From: Perlabentimonas sp964490015
GTDB lineage: Bacteria > Bacteroidota > Bacteroidia > Bacteroidales > Tenuifilaceae
NCBI GenBank assembly: GCA_964490015.1
Contig: CAZBBA010000024.1
Location: forward strand, 1 to 52,018
Direction: 5' to 3'
DNA length: 52,018 bases
Shown here: in pieces, positions 19,601 through 26,274 of the stretch
How the letters are laid out: each line of letters begins with the position of its first letter
Numbering within the stretch: the first letter of the stretch is position 1
Translations under genes and position numbers: made by a program
Notes under the pieces: generated by a model
Database searches by the model: none
Seen by the model: the letters and a program-made list of their open reading frames with translations, nothing else
What the model was told of the DNA's origin: nothing

Positions 19601-20312
19601 TACTGTACTCATAGTCGGCTCCGGTGGGTGAGTTCACCACAATGCTACCGGTTCCTCCACACGATGGGTGGGTTGGTGCAACTGTAGGTGCCGCGGGAAC
19701 TGGCGGTGCTGGGTTAATGGTTTCGCTTTTCGATCGAATACAGGTTTTGGACGAGTTAATTTCGGTTATTTCAACTTGCGCCGTATAACTTCCATCGGTA
19801 AGACCACTGAAAATGGGATTTGCGGAGTATGTTGCCCCCCCATTTACGCTATAACGATACGAGTAAACCGAAGTGTTACCAACAGGTTCTGTTATCTCGA
19901 TAGATCCTGTACTTACCGCGCAGCTGGGTTGTGTTAAGCTGGTTAGGATATCAAGTGGTTCGTATACCGTTCTACTTGCACTTCCAGGAATGAAGGAAAC
20001 TCCTACTATATTAAAAACTGTGAAAGTGTAGTCACCTGCCTTAACAGGAATTTTATCTGCCCCATTGTCAGGAAATACTGCAACATTGGTTCCAAGAAAA
20101 GCAATGTCCTCTTCCCCTGTAGTATTGTTGTACCAGTAGTAGTAGTATGCCCCACCTGATCCTCCGCTGGCTGTTATGGTTATTTCCCCATCATCGCCTC
20201 CAGGGCAAGAAACATGCTCAATTTGAACATCTAAACTGAGAAACTGCGCCATGGAAAAGATGGGCAACAGAAATAATGATAAGAAAAGGAAGCCACGTAG
20301 AAACTGTCTCAT
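10638..20312 (-). CDS. Giant SprB-repeat/Ig-like adhesin with type B T9SS sorting domain
   Basis: A 3224-residue secreted protein. After the signal peptide (about 1-22) come three SprB-like units and a putative Ig-like region. Next are about eight 80-residue units starting T/S-I-S/A-Y and carrying paired Cys (DNA about 15790-18900). One of these is split by an extra domain (18372-18825), and three 240-bp Ig-like units sit among them (16531-17250). An Ig-like unit (ITWYDAPAG) follows. About thirteen SprB repeats (DNA about 11930-15300), with patterns such as CFGxxNGxI and ATGGTAPYT, come next. The end (NVFSPNGDGIND ... IYNRWG ... GTYYYVINF) is the CHU_C/gliding-motility-associated C-terminal domain, a type B T9SS signal. 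It should be exported by T9SS and displayed on the surface as an adhesin, possibly for gliding or attachment. The porP/sprF gene follows at 37 bp. Confidence 0.92.
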   Translation of the reverse strand: MRQFLRGFLFLSLFLLPIFSMAQFLSLDVQIEHVSCPGGDDGEITITASGGSGGAYYYYWYNNTTGEEDIAFLGTNVAVFPDNGADKIPVKAGDYTFTVFNIVGVSFIPGSASRTVYEPLDILTSLTQPSCAVSTGSIEITEPVGNTSVYSYRYSVNGGATYSANPIFSGLTDGSYTAQVEITEINSSKTCIRSKSETINPAPPVPAAPTVAPTHPSCGGTGSIVVNSPTGADYEYSINGVDYQLSTTFSGLAPGGYSVTARFISAPLCVSGATPVTINAPAGAPEISVPSSITNPTTTSSNDGQIGVTLVGATGSSPFTYYLTDNLGNPVTNSGSVGATSYTFTGLDEGNYTVYVTDASSCTSTSETGIILIAPGGCNNPIITLNTGNNNQGVCTGEAIANIQYTVTGDFSNVSVTGLPAGVSGNLVGSTFTISGTPSVGGNFSYTVTATALAGCTNATALGSISVSALPTVTISYDNPPYCQTPGSTATVTIDGQIINYVEATYGGGNLQTDFNSVDFFTASSCPGVLSVTIPVGATITGVDVQYQMWTTAFPAGQFIVSQQRSYLSCVSPGGANESEVYKGVGNFSGTFDYNRSNLTIANGVVGGGEIQFRLHAGRVWPTGGCSTSQHRVNNNTWKVRVYYAETHLFTAAPAGLIIDPITGEIDVENSAPGTYTVTYEYGDGVCTGTTSTTVTISPLPTATISYDGGPFCATGSVPVTLVGTGGGIFSASPVGLSIDANTGEVNLSASEAGTYTVTYDFSNGTCSNSTTAQITVNPVPEATISYAGTPYCATGTANVTLVGASGGVYAAAVGLDINPTTGAVDLANSTPGTYTVNYTVIVSGCSTTATTEIVVNPMPTATISYDDNTFCNYSGLFADATISGTTGGTFSGTAGLVVNSSTGQIDIGASTPGNHTVTYSFTNGPCSGSTTFDLTIHALPTASIAYNGSPYCSGIGSATVTRVGPGGGIYTCDDTDLVINEDTGAIDLSASIPKSYTVDYRFQDPITGCFNITSTTVVINALPVPTITTLDPVDYCDYESVSTTFTIDIAGGSYQWLLNGAAISGATQNTYTATQAGDYSVVVTTAGCAGASNEVTITVKPSPVPTISTHGQTEYCGGEVISTNFTIDIAGDSYQWLLGGAPIAGATTNSYTATAAGSYSVEVTTDGCSGTSNTITVISHPIPVPTISTLDPVAYCGAEPISTAFTINIVGDSYQWLLGGAPSAGATSNSYTATAAGSYSVEVTTDGCTGTSNSITIIVNPLPTATISYDETEFCHYEGMTAEVTRSGQAGGTYSGTAGLFIDPITGLIDIGASTPGSHTVTYTFTDGTCSNTATFDLLIHELPEATIAYPDTPYCEGVGIASVTLTGISGGIFSCDDSDLIINAISGSIDLVASMPKTYLVEYRFQDVFTGCFNMTTTTITINSTPAATISYDATPYCAEGTATVTITGDTDGVFSCSSSDLVIDPVTGEIDLAASNPGTYTVEFTLDNAGCVSVATTDITIVALPTAIISGGGDYCAGDNLDAISILVDFTGDAPFTIVYAVDGVDQPAISGITDMQYTLTGLTLAGTYTLTSVTNATCTGTVSGSAVVTEINTPAPTGSATQEFCAGSTLADVAITGEGITWYDAPAGAVLPSNHALVNGTTYYATQTVNGCESLTYLEVTTTVYDVLILNVLSLTHGRCDTPTAGTIEVQAGGGLLPLTYTLFDAGNNAVGSPIVATDTDPVTFVDIVPGFYTVAVNDALSCGPVTTASIEIKEPQPVVISEVELTPNTCFGQSNAEITVTATGGDNNLFYRIEEGGVLVAGPQTDNGVFTGLADGNYTIIVEGDNGCVDTYDILVQGPSALAVETEITDVLCADADGTGVIRARATGGTAPYTITLYRGGVEVGQFINVNHNNLVEFTGLTAATTYEVLVDDRWSCGPVSYGALTIALPAPIVLSLPTVVDLLCNGATTGEVSITAAGGIAPYTFTLYDNSNSVVNTITSGTGDAQFTGLSAGIGFYITVTDDNSCGPITSATFDIDEPDAIEIDVASIVITDITCFGADNGQITLSASGGTGDLYFTLTQGGVPVSAAQIGSGSFAGLEPGTFVVEITDDRSCGPIYSNAITLGEPEALEIQSLTINSPLCSGDIGSVQVLATKGTAPYTYTLSNGVDFTDSQTAGDGINVLFDNLAGDTYSLLVTDDNGCTLTQTDIEINDAVAPILITLTPTHSICNADGSASTGSITASATGGTSPYQFNLYNSENTLIQTLTDVAEVEFTVTGSGIFYVDIVDFNACTTAPVSTTIDPATTLNIDNVLITDVLCYGDNSGEIQVLISNPVGTPLYTITPGDDNWQPSNTFAGLVAGNYDVRVKDDRGCIVSWGASVAISQPAAALTLGITEILPSSVSSTDGSIVATVTGGTLNYNYELFKQNVGSWDLQTSVSNTTLTSVTFDNLGVGEYMVRVTDNNGCFVEQTITLTQYTFILTATDALCFGSNDGKILVTEYFGTSTSENRTWTNGNGDDITDMMENEKWDDTEGMYINLEPGTYILYAVTAEGADYTASVTISEPTAIEVSYSVGLPTCYTTANEAKVDFTITGGTPFVDGYDISWSEDIPAVRGYSVENLPEGVYDFIIADSHGCKYNVQVSVVYPLPITISSLHVYDLNCFGDNKGEISVWATGNNNPLTYRIDGDLPVGYENVNQTGIFSNLAHGAYELTIDDGGCNYILDEGTVIKLVVNEPEQLSISYVINGQVPPLACHTDTYDEVLVSINGGTPGYSFIWVDRPDIQTQNLINVNPGDYQITVTDRNNCQQSLMIDLEGPRKPEFGDFTTILPAKCREIEEGKANTGSISITGVMAGTGNGDISDYTIDWYRGSVNEANFISNTGIAGGIDKLVPGTYVAHIEYPKMGVSGEFCYSESEFVVPVNPINDFTLSILGADGEKCFGDTITLNMGITAENPISATSIVWNNFTDDISRTYTVNTPFAIEGINGTKTVFLTVTSNADCVEQTRATVSLYPRIHPFLDREAHSFFTDEDLRIFKVNPDDEFSPGDSTVISVLADTQFDVEVLTKNPDYSLTYMWSSTAGDFFDPIDEKQSTLFIETGSYTLTGEMLNTVTNRYEKYIPLSVRVMAAENSCYEDVNLKARILERVKTSNVFSPNGDGINDVWAIPYADIFDNLEIKIYNRWGALVWSAKGTEAKRGWNGKNRNGKDLPFGTYYYVINFNVQGSTKWKPVSGSVNIIR
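16039..17742 (-). repeat. Duplicated two-domain module flanking the Ig-like repeats
   Basis: The stretch 17251-17742 encodes two domains in a row (an ISYDDNTFC unit, then an IAYNGSPYC unit ending in YRFQDPITGCFN). The stretch 16039-16530 encodes a closely related pair (ISYDETEFC, then IAYPDTPYC ending in YRFQDVFTGCFN). Matching points are 1212 bases apart, that is the 720 bases of three Ig units plus one 492-base module. The pair was therefore duplicated as a block around the Ig array. Boundaries are approximate. Confidence 0.7.
16531..17250 (-). repeat. Three tandem 240-bp Ig-like repeats inside the adhesin gene
   Basis: Units 16531-16770, 16771-17010 and 17011-17250 align with an exact period of 240 bases (80 codons) and no gap. 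Each encodes a motif like YQWLLxGAxxxGAT..YTATxAGxYSVxVTT.GC. By eye, 16561-16680 and 16801-16920 differ at 11 of 120 positions, so the first two units are recent copies or are kept alike by gene conversion. The third is more diverged. Confidence 0.85.
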
Positions 20313-20972
20313 ATCGTATGTTTTTCTTTATTCAAACTTGCGAGAATAATGCTTGTATTATCTAAATAAACTCCAAACTCTCCTGTTGGATTTTTTGGGA
20401 AAAATGTCGATTAACTGGCGAAAGTAACCTTTTTTCGCATATTCTCAAAAACAGAAGCCTAAAAATTAGGGGCTTACAGCCTTTAAGGCTCATTGTTATA
20501 AGCATAACGCCTTAAAATCAAGTATTACGGCCTAAATTTCAAGGGCATGATGATCGAATAACTACTTATATAACTAATTTCCCTTTTGTACGAGACTAAG
20601 TCCTAAAGGTTAACCTTAGGCTCGGAATCAGAGCAACTTAATTAAAGCGACCGGAATCGTACTTGCCACAACTTATAAGCCAGCAAAATTAAGCTTCGTG
20701 TTTTATTTATCAAATATCAGGCCACCAAGCACAAGTACTTATTTATTTGACGAGTAACTGTTTGATGTGGACAAATATAGCCCGAAAGCGGACAAGCCTA
20801 TCAACAGAAGAATAAAACTAGGTTTGGATGATTCTATAAAAGGGTAGCGAGAGTGATCGTTATAATGTTAACTTACAGTGCATTATGTCGCATATTCCAC
20901 TATTTAAGCTCTTTTCACAAACAAGCAGCAGTATTGTTTTGGTGAAAAAATCACTTATAATCGGGATTAATC
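20313..20972. other. 660-bp gene-free region upstream of the adhesin
   Basis: No coding frame is convincing here. It holds several short palindromes: CCTAAAAATTAGG at 20458-20470, AGCCTTTAAGGCT at 20478-20490, and a 12-bp perfect palindrome AAGGTTAACCTT at 20606-20617 inside a 19-base near-palindrome (20602-20620). A GCCT(A/T)-type motif recurs at 20457, 20479, 20509 and 20530. It may be a long regulated leader or an operator cluster for the adhesin gene. Confidence 0.5.
20772..20804 (-). promoter_or_regulatory. Candidate distal promoter for the adhesin-porP unit
   Basis: On the minus strand a TTG (20802-20804) is followed after 22 bases by TATATTTG (20772-20779), a full match to the -7 consensus. 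If real, it gives a leader of about 450 bases containing the palindromes at 20458-20620. No match was found closer to the adhesin ATG. Confidence 0.3.
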
Positions 20973-21680
20973 CTACTCAAGCCTATAGGGTAATACTCCC
21001 TGTGGAGTAATTCCACTGGGCGATACCTCAACCTGTAAGGGGATTACCTCAACACCTGCCGCAACGGCCTTAAGAAGCGTTTTGGAGTAATCAATATCAA
21101 TTCCCCAGGCTGGAGTAAAAATGTTCACATCAGCTCGCTGAATAATGTAAAGCATTACCGCCCGCATTCCGCTTTGTTTCACTTTTATAAGTGTTTCCAA
21201 ATGCTTTTGACCGCGAGTAGTTTTGGCATCGGGAAATCGGGCAAAATCGCCATCCTTTAGGGTAACATTTTTAACCTCTATAAAACACTTCTCGGTTTCG
21301 TTCTCGGCCAGCAGATCAAATCGGCTATCGCCAAAGGTTACCTCACGATTAACTGTGGCATATCCCTCAAGGCCGGGAATTACTCCCCGTTTAACCCAAT
21401 CGAGTGCAATGCGGTTGGGATTCGAGGTGTTTACGCCCACCCAAGCACCATTAATCTGGATCATCTCCCAGGTGAAGCGGGTTTTGCGGTTGGGGTCATT
21501 TACTGGCGACAGAAAAACGGGAGCGCCCTCCTCAATACAGCTCAGCATGGAGCCCGAGTTGGTGCAATGAGCGGTTACAATCTCGCCACTAGAGAGCTCA
21601 ACATCGGCTAGAAATCGCTTGTAACGCTTGATTAGCTTACCAGAAATAAGCTTAACGGGGAACTCATAAACCACCTCCAT
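20973..21680 (-). CDS. sfsA: SfsA family nuclease (sugar fermentation stimulation protein)
   Basis: A 235-residue product of normal SfsA length. It has the N-terminal OB-like part (LISGKLIKRYKRFLADVELSSGEIVTAHC, with CTNSGSM) and the nuclease-fold core with E-x-K residues in FIEVKNVTLKDGDFARFPDA. The family's late motif, AVMLYIIQRADVNIFTPAWGID, is also present. SfsA was first named for maltose metabolism in E. coli; the fold is a PD-(D/E)xK-type nuclease and nucleic-acid binding has been reported. It is divergent from the antiporter gene with 84 bp between ORF starts. The gene has no functional link to the neighbouring adhesin that can be seen. Confidence 0.9.
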   Translation of the reverse strand: MEVVYEFPVKLISGKLIKRYKRFLADVELSSGEIVTAHCTNSGSMLSCIEEGAPVFLSPVNDPNRKTRFTWEMIQINGAWVGVNTSNPNRIALDWVKRGVIPGLEGYATVNREVTFGDSRFDLLAENETEKCFIEVKNVTLKDGDFARFPDAKTTRGQKHLETLIKVKQSGMRAVMLYIIQRADVNIFTPAWGIDIDYSKTLLKAVAAGVEVIPLQVEVSPSGITPQGVLPYRLE

Positions 21681-21740
21681 AAACTAAACTTTATTGTGAA
21701 ATCAACTGTTGATATTGGAAGTTAAGCGATATCCATGCTC

Positions 21741-21748
21741 CAAAAATA
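21741..21748 (-). promoter_or_regulatory. Candidate -7 box for sfsA
   Basis: The minus strand reads TATTTTTG, matching TAnnTTTG, about 60 bases before the sfsA ATG at 21680. Between box and gene is the small palindrome ATCAACTGTTGAT (21701-21713). No TTG lies at the expected distance. Confidence 0.3.
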
Positions 21749-21769
21749 ATCCAATTTACACAAAATGAC

Positions 21770-21777
21770 TATCTTTG
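21770..21777 (+). promoter_or_regulatory. Candidate -7 box for the antiporter gene
   Basis: TATCTTTG is a full -7 match and would start transcription near 21784. It lies downstream of the first possible ATG (21765), which argues that translation starts at the next in-frame ATG, 21798. Confidence 0.35.
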
Positions 21778-21797
21778 TTGAGAAAAACACCCTTTCT

Positions 21798-23954
21798 ATG
21801 ATTTTTAACATCCTCAGCACACAACTTCCGTTAACCGATCCAGTGCTCAAGTTTTTTATTATTCTCCTTATTATTCTTTTGATACCAATTCTATCCGAGC
21901 GCATAAAAATTCCACATCTACTAGGGATGATAATTGCAGGTGTTGTGATTGGCCCTCATGGGTTAAACCTATTGGAGCGCGATAGCGGTATAATCCTGTC
22001 GGGTACAGCTGGCTTGCTCTACATCATGTTTTTGGCGGGTTTGGAGATAGACATGGGTGACTTTAAGAAGAACGTGGGCAGAAGTATACTGTTAGGACTA
22101 TATGGATTTGTAATCCCCATGATAATTGGCACACTGGTTGGCGTATACGTTTTACAATTCTCCGTTTTAACCTCTATTCTACTTGCTAGCATGTTTGCCT
22201 CACATACCCTAATAACCTATCCCATAGTAAGTAAACTGGGAATTACAAAAAACCGGGCAGTAAATATCTCCATAGGAAGCACTCTTATAACCAACACCTT
22301 AGCCTTACTCGTGCTTGCCATAATAGTTGGATTAACCCAAGGGGATATCAACAAACTTTTCTGGCTAAAGCTCACGTTCTCGTTTGTACTTTTCACCATT
22401 ACCATCCTTTTCCTCTTTCCCATAATTGCACATTGGTTTTTCAAGCGATTCAGCGATAACGTGTCGCAGTACATCTTTGTGCTGGTTATTGTTTTTCTGG
22501 GTGCCGTTTTATCGCAATTTGCAGGTATTGAGCCAATAATTGGTGCGTTTATGGGTGGGTTGGCCTTAAACAAGCTGGTACCCCGCACATCGCCCCTGAT
22601 GAACAGGATCGACTTTGTTGGCAACGCCATTTTTATCCCCTTTTTCCTTATTGGCGTGGGAATGCTAATCAACTACAAGTCTTTTTTTCATCTCGATACA
22701 ATTATAGTTGCCATCGTAATGACAGTTGTTGCAACGGGGGCAAAGTTCTTGGCTGCTTGGTTAATCCAAAAGAGTTTTAAGTTTTCCCGCGACGAACGAC
22801 AAGTAATTTTTGGTCTTACCAACTCGCAGGCTGCCGCTACTCTGGCAGCGGTAATTGTGGGTTACAATATTATTTTGGGTTACACCGATACCGGGGAGCC
22901 TATTAGGCTTTTAAACGATAATATCCTGAATGGTACCATTATTATGATACTAGTTACATGTACCATTGCCTCCTTTGCCACCCAAAAAAGCGCGCGGAAC
23001 ATCGCCCTTTCCGATCAGGATACCGAAGAGTTTGTTGAAAGTCGCGAGCGAATACTGATACCCGTTAGCAACCCCAATACCATTGAGGAACTGGTAAACT
23101 TGAGCACCATTATTAAATCGAAGAACAACTGGGAAGGTGTTTACGCCGTGAATGTAATAAACAGCGAATCTCCAGAAATTAATGCCAAGAAAAAGGCGCG
23201 GAAAATTTTAGAAAAGGCGAAAATTGCCGCCTCGGCAACTGATTTACTGCTTAAAACCTTTGTGCGTTTTGATGTGAACCCCGTTAACGGTATTTCCAAC
23301 ATCATCATGGAAAAGAACATCACCGATTTAATCCTGGGCTTACACATTAAACAAGGACTTTCCGATTCTTTCTTGGGCAAACTTACCGACGGAATTCTAT
23401 CGAAGAATAGCGCGACCACATTTGTGTACCACCCCTCTCAGCCAATATCAACCATTAAGCGTCATATCGTTGTTGTCCCCAAGGACGCAGAATACGAGAT
23501 TGGATTCTCGTTTTGGTTGGCAAAAGTTTGGAATATTGGCTTTAATACCGGAGCTAAAATTATTTTCCACCTTCACGAACGCACATCGAAACTAATAAAT
23601 CAAATACAGGTAAAGCATCCCATTGAGGTTGAATTCCATTTGCATGAGGATTTGGATGATATTTATTCAATATTTGAGGGTTTTAAAAGCGACGATAACC
23701 TGATTTTTGTAATGAGCAGACCGAACTCCTTGTCGTATGACCCTTTCATGGAGTATATTCCCTCTTTTGTGAATAATCACCTGCAGAACAACAACTTTAT
23801 CCTTATTTACCCATCACAATCCGTTGCCATCGGGAAAGATAAGGTAGATCTGATTGACTCGTCGCTAATAAAAACCGTTGAAAGCATCGATGTAATTGGA
23901 AAAACACTGGCTTCGGCCTTTAGAAAAAAACAACAGATTTCCGAACGGATCTAA
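21798..23954 (+). CDS. Cation:proton antiporter (CPA2/KefB-like) with C-terminal cytoplasmic domain
   Basis: The start at 21798 gives 718 residues; an in-frame ATG at 21765 exists, but a promoter-like box lies inside that extra stretch. The N-terminal 400 residues hold about 12 hydrophobic segments with motifs of the Na+/H+ exchanger domain (IKIPHLLGMIIAGVVIGPHGL, FLAGLEID, and GAFMGGLALNKLVP). The C-terminal 300 residues are soluble and look like tandem universal-stress-like folds (RILIPVSNPNTIEELVNLS; HIVVVPKDAEYEIGF). The architecture suits inner-membrane monovalent cation/proton exchange with regulatory input at the cytoplasmic domain. Ion specificity cannot be told. It lies 34 bp upstream of rnr and is probably cotranscribed. 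Confidence 0.85.
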   Translation: MIFNILSTQLPLTDPVLKFFIILLIILLIPILSERIKIPHLLGMIIAGVVIGPHGLNLLERDSGIILSGTAGLLYIMFLAGLEIDMGDFKKNVGRSILLGLYGFVIPMIIGTLVGVYVLQFSVLTSILLASMFASHTLITYPIVSKLGITKNRAVNISIGSTLITNTLALLVLAIIVGLTQGDINKLFWLKLTFSFVLFTITILFLFPIIAHWFFKRFSDNVSQYIFVLVIVFLGAVLSQFAGIEPIIGAFMGGLALNKLVPRTSPLMNRIDFVGNAIFIPFFLIGVGMLINYKSFFHLDTIIVAIVMTVVATGAKFLAAWLIQKSFKFSRDERQVIFGLTNSQAAATLAAVIVGYNIILGYTDTGEPIRLLNDNILNGTIIMILVTCTIASFATQKSARNIALSDQDTEEFVESRERILIPVSNPNTIEELVNLSTIIKSKNNWEGVYAVNVINSESPEINAKKKARKILEKAKIAASATDLLLKTFVRFDVNPVNGISNIIMEKNITDLILGLHIKQGLSDSFLGKLTDGILSKNSATTFVYHPSQPISTIKRHIVVVPKDAEYEIGFSFWLAKVWNIGFNTGAKIIFHLHERTSKLINQIQVKHPIEVEFHLHEDLDDIYSIFEGFKSDDNLIFVMSRPNSLSYDPFMEYIPSFVNNHLQNNNFILIYPSQSVAIGKDKVDLIDSSLIKTVESIDVIGKTLASAFRKKQQISERI

Positions 23955-23988
23955 TAAATCCAAAGGAATAACATTAAGAACTATTAAT

Positions 23989-26256
23989 ATGGCAAAAAAG
24001 AAAAAAGCCAAAAAAGGCGAAGGTTTTAACAAGAATATGCTCCTGAAATCCATTGTGGGTATTTTCTCGTCCGATCCTTCGCAAAGTTTAAACTACAAGC
24101 AGATAGCCCAACAACTTGAGGCAAAGGATGCCACATCCAAGCGATTAATCAGCGAGGTTCTCTACGAGTTGGCCGATCAGGGAGCATTGCGCGAAGTATA
24201 TCGCGGTAAGTTTATGGTAAAACAGCTTTCGGCCGCGCAGGAAGGCGTGGTGGAAATGGAGAACGATGGCAACGCCTACGTAATAACCGACGACAACCAG
24301 GAGGTTTTTGTCCCCGAATATAATCTAAATCATGCCCTACATGGCGACCGCGTTCGCGTGGCCATTACGCCAAAACGCCGTCGCAAGCGAATGGAGGCCG
24401 AAGTGGTGGAAGTGGTGGAACGCGCCAAGCGCACCTTTGTTGGAAAGATTGAGGTGGAAAAGAACTACGCCTTCGTTATCCCCGACAATAAGCTAATGCC
24501 CTACGATATCTTTATCCCCAAGGAATCGCTCAATAATGCAAAAACAGGCCAAAAAGTAATTGCCCGAATAATCGACTGGCCACAGCAATCGAAAAACCCC
24601 ATGGGCGAGGTGGTTGAGGTTATTGGGAATCCTGGCGTTCACGAGGTGGAGATGCACTCCATCCTAGCCGAATTTGAACTCCCCTACCGATTCCCCGAGG
24701 AGCTAAACGCGCTGGCACTTCAAATCCCCGATAAGATTAGCCGACAGGACTACGCCGAACGTCGCGACTTCCGTAAAATTCGCACATTCACCATCGACCC
24801 CGCCGATGCCAAGGACTTCGACGATGCCCTTTCGCTTCGCAGAATCGACGAAAACCTCTACGAGGTTGGGGTTCACATTGCCGATGTAACCCACTACGTG
24901 CGGCCGGGCTCACCCATAGACAACGAGGCCATTGAGCGCGCCACATCGGTTTACCTGGTCGATAGGTGCGTGCCCATGCTTCCCGAACGGTTATCGAACT
25001 TTATTTGCTCGCTCCGTCCCGACGAGGAGAAGCTTTGCTTCTCGGCCGTTTTCGAGATGGATACCGATGGAAAGGTGCACAAGGAGTGGTTTGGGCGAAC
25101 AGTAATCCTCTCGCAACGCCGATTCGCCTACGAGGAGGCGCAACAGGTAATTGAAACAGGCGAGGGCGATATGAAAGAGGAAATACTCACCCTTCACAGC
25201 ATTGCCCAAAAACTACGCAGCAGTCGCCTTAAGGCTGGTGCGGTCGATTTCGATAGGGCTGAGGTAAAGTTCCAACTCGACGAGAACGGCAAACCCCTCG
25301 GCGTATTCTTTAAAATCCAAAAGGAGGCCAACCAGCTAATCGAGGAGTTTATGCTGCTTGCCAACCGTAAGGTGGCCGAATTTGTGGGCAAAGCAAGAGA
25401 GAACTACAAAACAAAACCTTTCGTTTATCGCATACACGACAAGCCAAACCCCGAAAAGTTTGATAGCTTCCGTTCGTTTGTCACCCGCTTTGGATATAAT
25501 GTGGAGGGTGGAACCGATAAGCAGATCAGCAAATCGCTTAACAAGCTGCTACGGGAAGTAAAGGGCAAAAAGGAGCAGAACCTTATCGAAACCCTTGCCC
25601 TCAGGGCAATGGCAAAAGCACGATACTCGGCCAATAACATAGGGCACTACGGATTGGGATTCCCTCACTACACGCACTTCACCTCGCCCATACGCCGTTA
25701 CCCCGATATGATGGTGCACCGCCTGCTGGCCCACTACCTCGATGGAGGAAAACCCAAAAGCGAGGATGAGCTGGAACGCCTCTGCAAGCACTCCACTAAT
25801 ATGGAGATAAAGGCCACCGATGCCGAAAGAGCATCAATAAAGTACAAGCAGGTGGAGTTTATGTCCGATAAGATTGGGCAGCAATACCTGGGCGTAATTA
25901 CTGGCGTTACCAACTTTGGATTCTTCGTTGAGCTTATCGAAACTAAGTGTGAGGGGCTTGTTCCCATCCGCGAGCTGCACGACGATTTCTATGAGTTCGA
26001 CGAGGAGAGCTACTGCCTTACTGGTCGCCAAACCGATAGGAAATTTCAGCTGGGCGACGAGCTAATGGTTGAGGTGTGGCGGGCAAATCTTCCCAAAAAG
26101 CAACTCGACTTTAAGCTAATCGACAGCGAGGAAACCGAGAGTAACGGCTCGTTCTCATCGGCAAAGCGATCGGGCAGACCAAACCCTGGCTCATCTAGAA
26201 AAAAATCGAACCCCGACAGAACACGAAAAAGCAAAGGGGCTTCGCGCAAACGCTAA
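23989..26256 (+). CDS. rnr: Ribonuclease R
   Basis: The start at 23989 (MAKKKKAKKGEG) is preferred because the longer frame from 23896 overlaps the antiporter; it gives 755 residues. The order is: basic N-terminus, winged-helix-like part (LNYKQIAQQLEAKDATSKRL), cold-shock/OB domains, the RNB catalytic domain with the acidic cluster in IDPADAKDFDDALSLRR, and a C-terminal S1 domain (GVITGVTNFGFFVEL). A very basic tail of Lys, Arg and Ser ends the protein. RNase R is a processive 3'-5' exoribonuclease that degrades structured RNA in the cytoplasm. The basic tail suits RNA binding. Confidence 0.95.
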   Translation: MAKKKKAKKGEGFNKNMLLKSIVGIFSSDPSQSLNYKQIAQQLEAKDATSKRLISEVLYELADQGALREVYRGKFMVKQLSAAQEGVVEMENDGNAYVITDDNQEVFVPEYNLNHALHGDRVRVAITPKRRRKRMEAEVVEVVERAKRTFVGKIEVEKNYAFVIPDNKLMPYDIFIPKESLNNAKTGQKVIARIIDWPQQSKNPMGEVVEVIGNPGVHEVEMHSILAEFELPYRFPEELNALALQIPDKISRQDYAERRDFRKIRTFTIDPADAKDFDDALSLRRIDENLYEVGVHIADVTHYVRPGSPIDNEAIERATSVYLVDRCVPMLPERLSNFICSLRPDEEKLCFSAVFEMDTDGKVHKEWFGRTVILSQRRFAYEEAQQVIETGEGDMKEEILTLHSIAQKLRSSRLKAGAVDFDRAEVKFQLDENGKPLGVFFKIQKEANQLIEEFMLLANRKVAEFVGKARENYKTKPFVYRIHDKPNPEKFDSFRSFVTRFGYNVEGGTDKQISKSLNKLLREVKGKKEQNLIETLALRAMAKARYSANNIGHYGLGFPHYTHFTSPIRRYPDMMVHRLLAHYLDGGKPKSEDELERLCKHSTNMEIKATDAERASIKYKQVEFMSDKIGQQYLGVITGVTNFGFFVELIETKCEGLVPIRELHDDFYEFDEESYCLTGRQTDRKFQLGDELMVEVWRANLPKKQLDFKLIDSEETESNGSFSSAKRSGRPNPGSSRKKSNPDRTRKSKGASRKR

Positions 26257-26274
26257 ATTATAAATCAAAATATC

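Noticed and set aside
22217..22672. A 151-residue minus-strand frame
   Set aside because: Shadow of the transmembrane part of the antiporter, with no sign of real coding.
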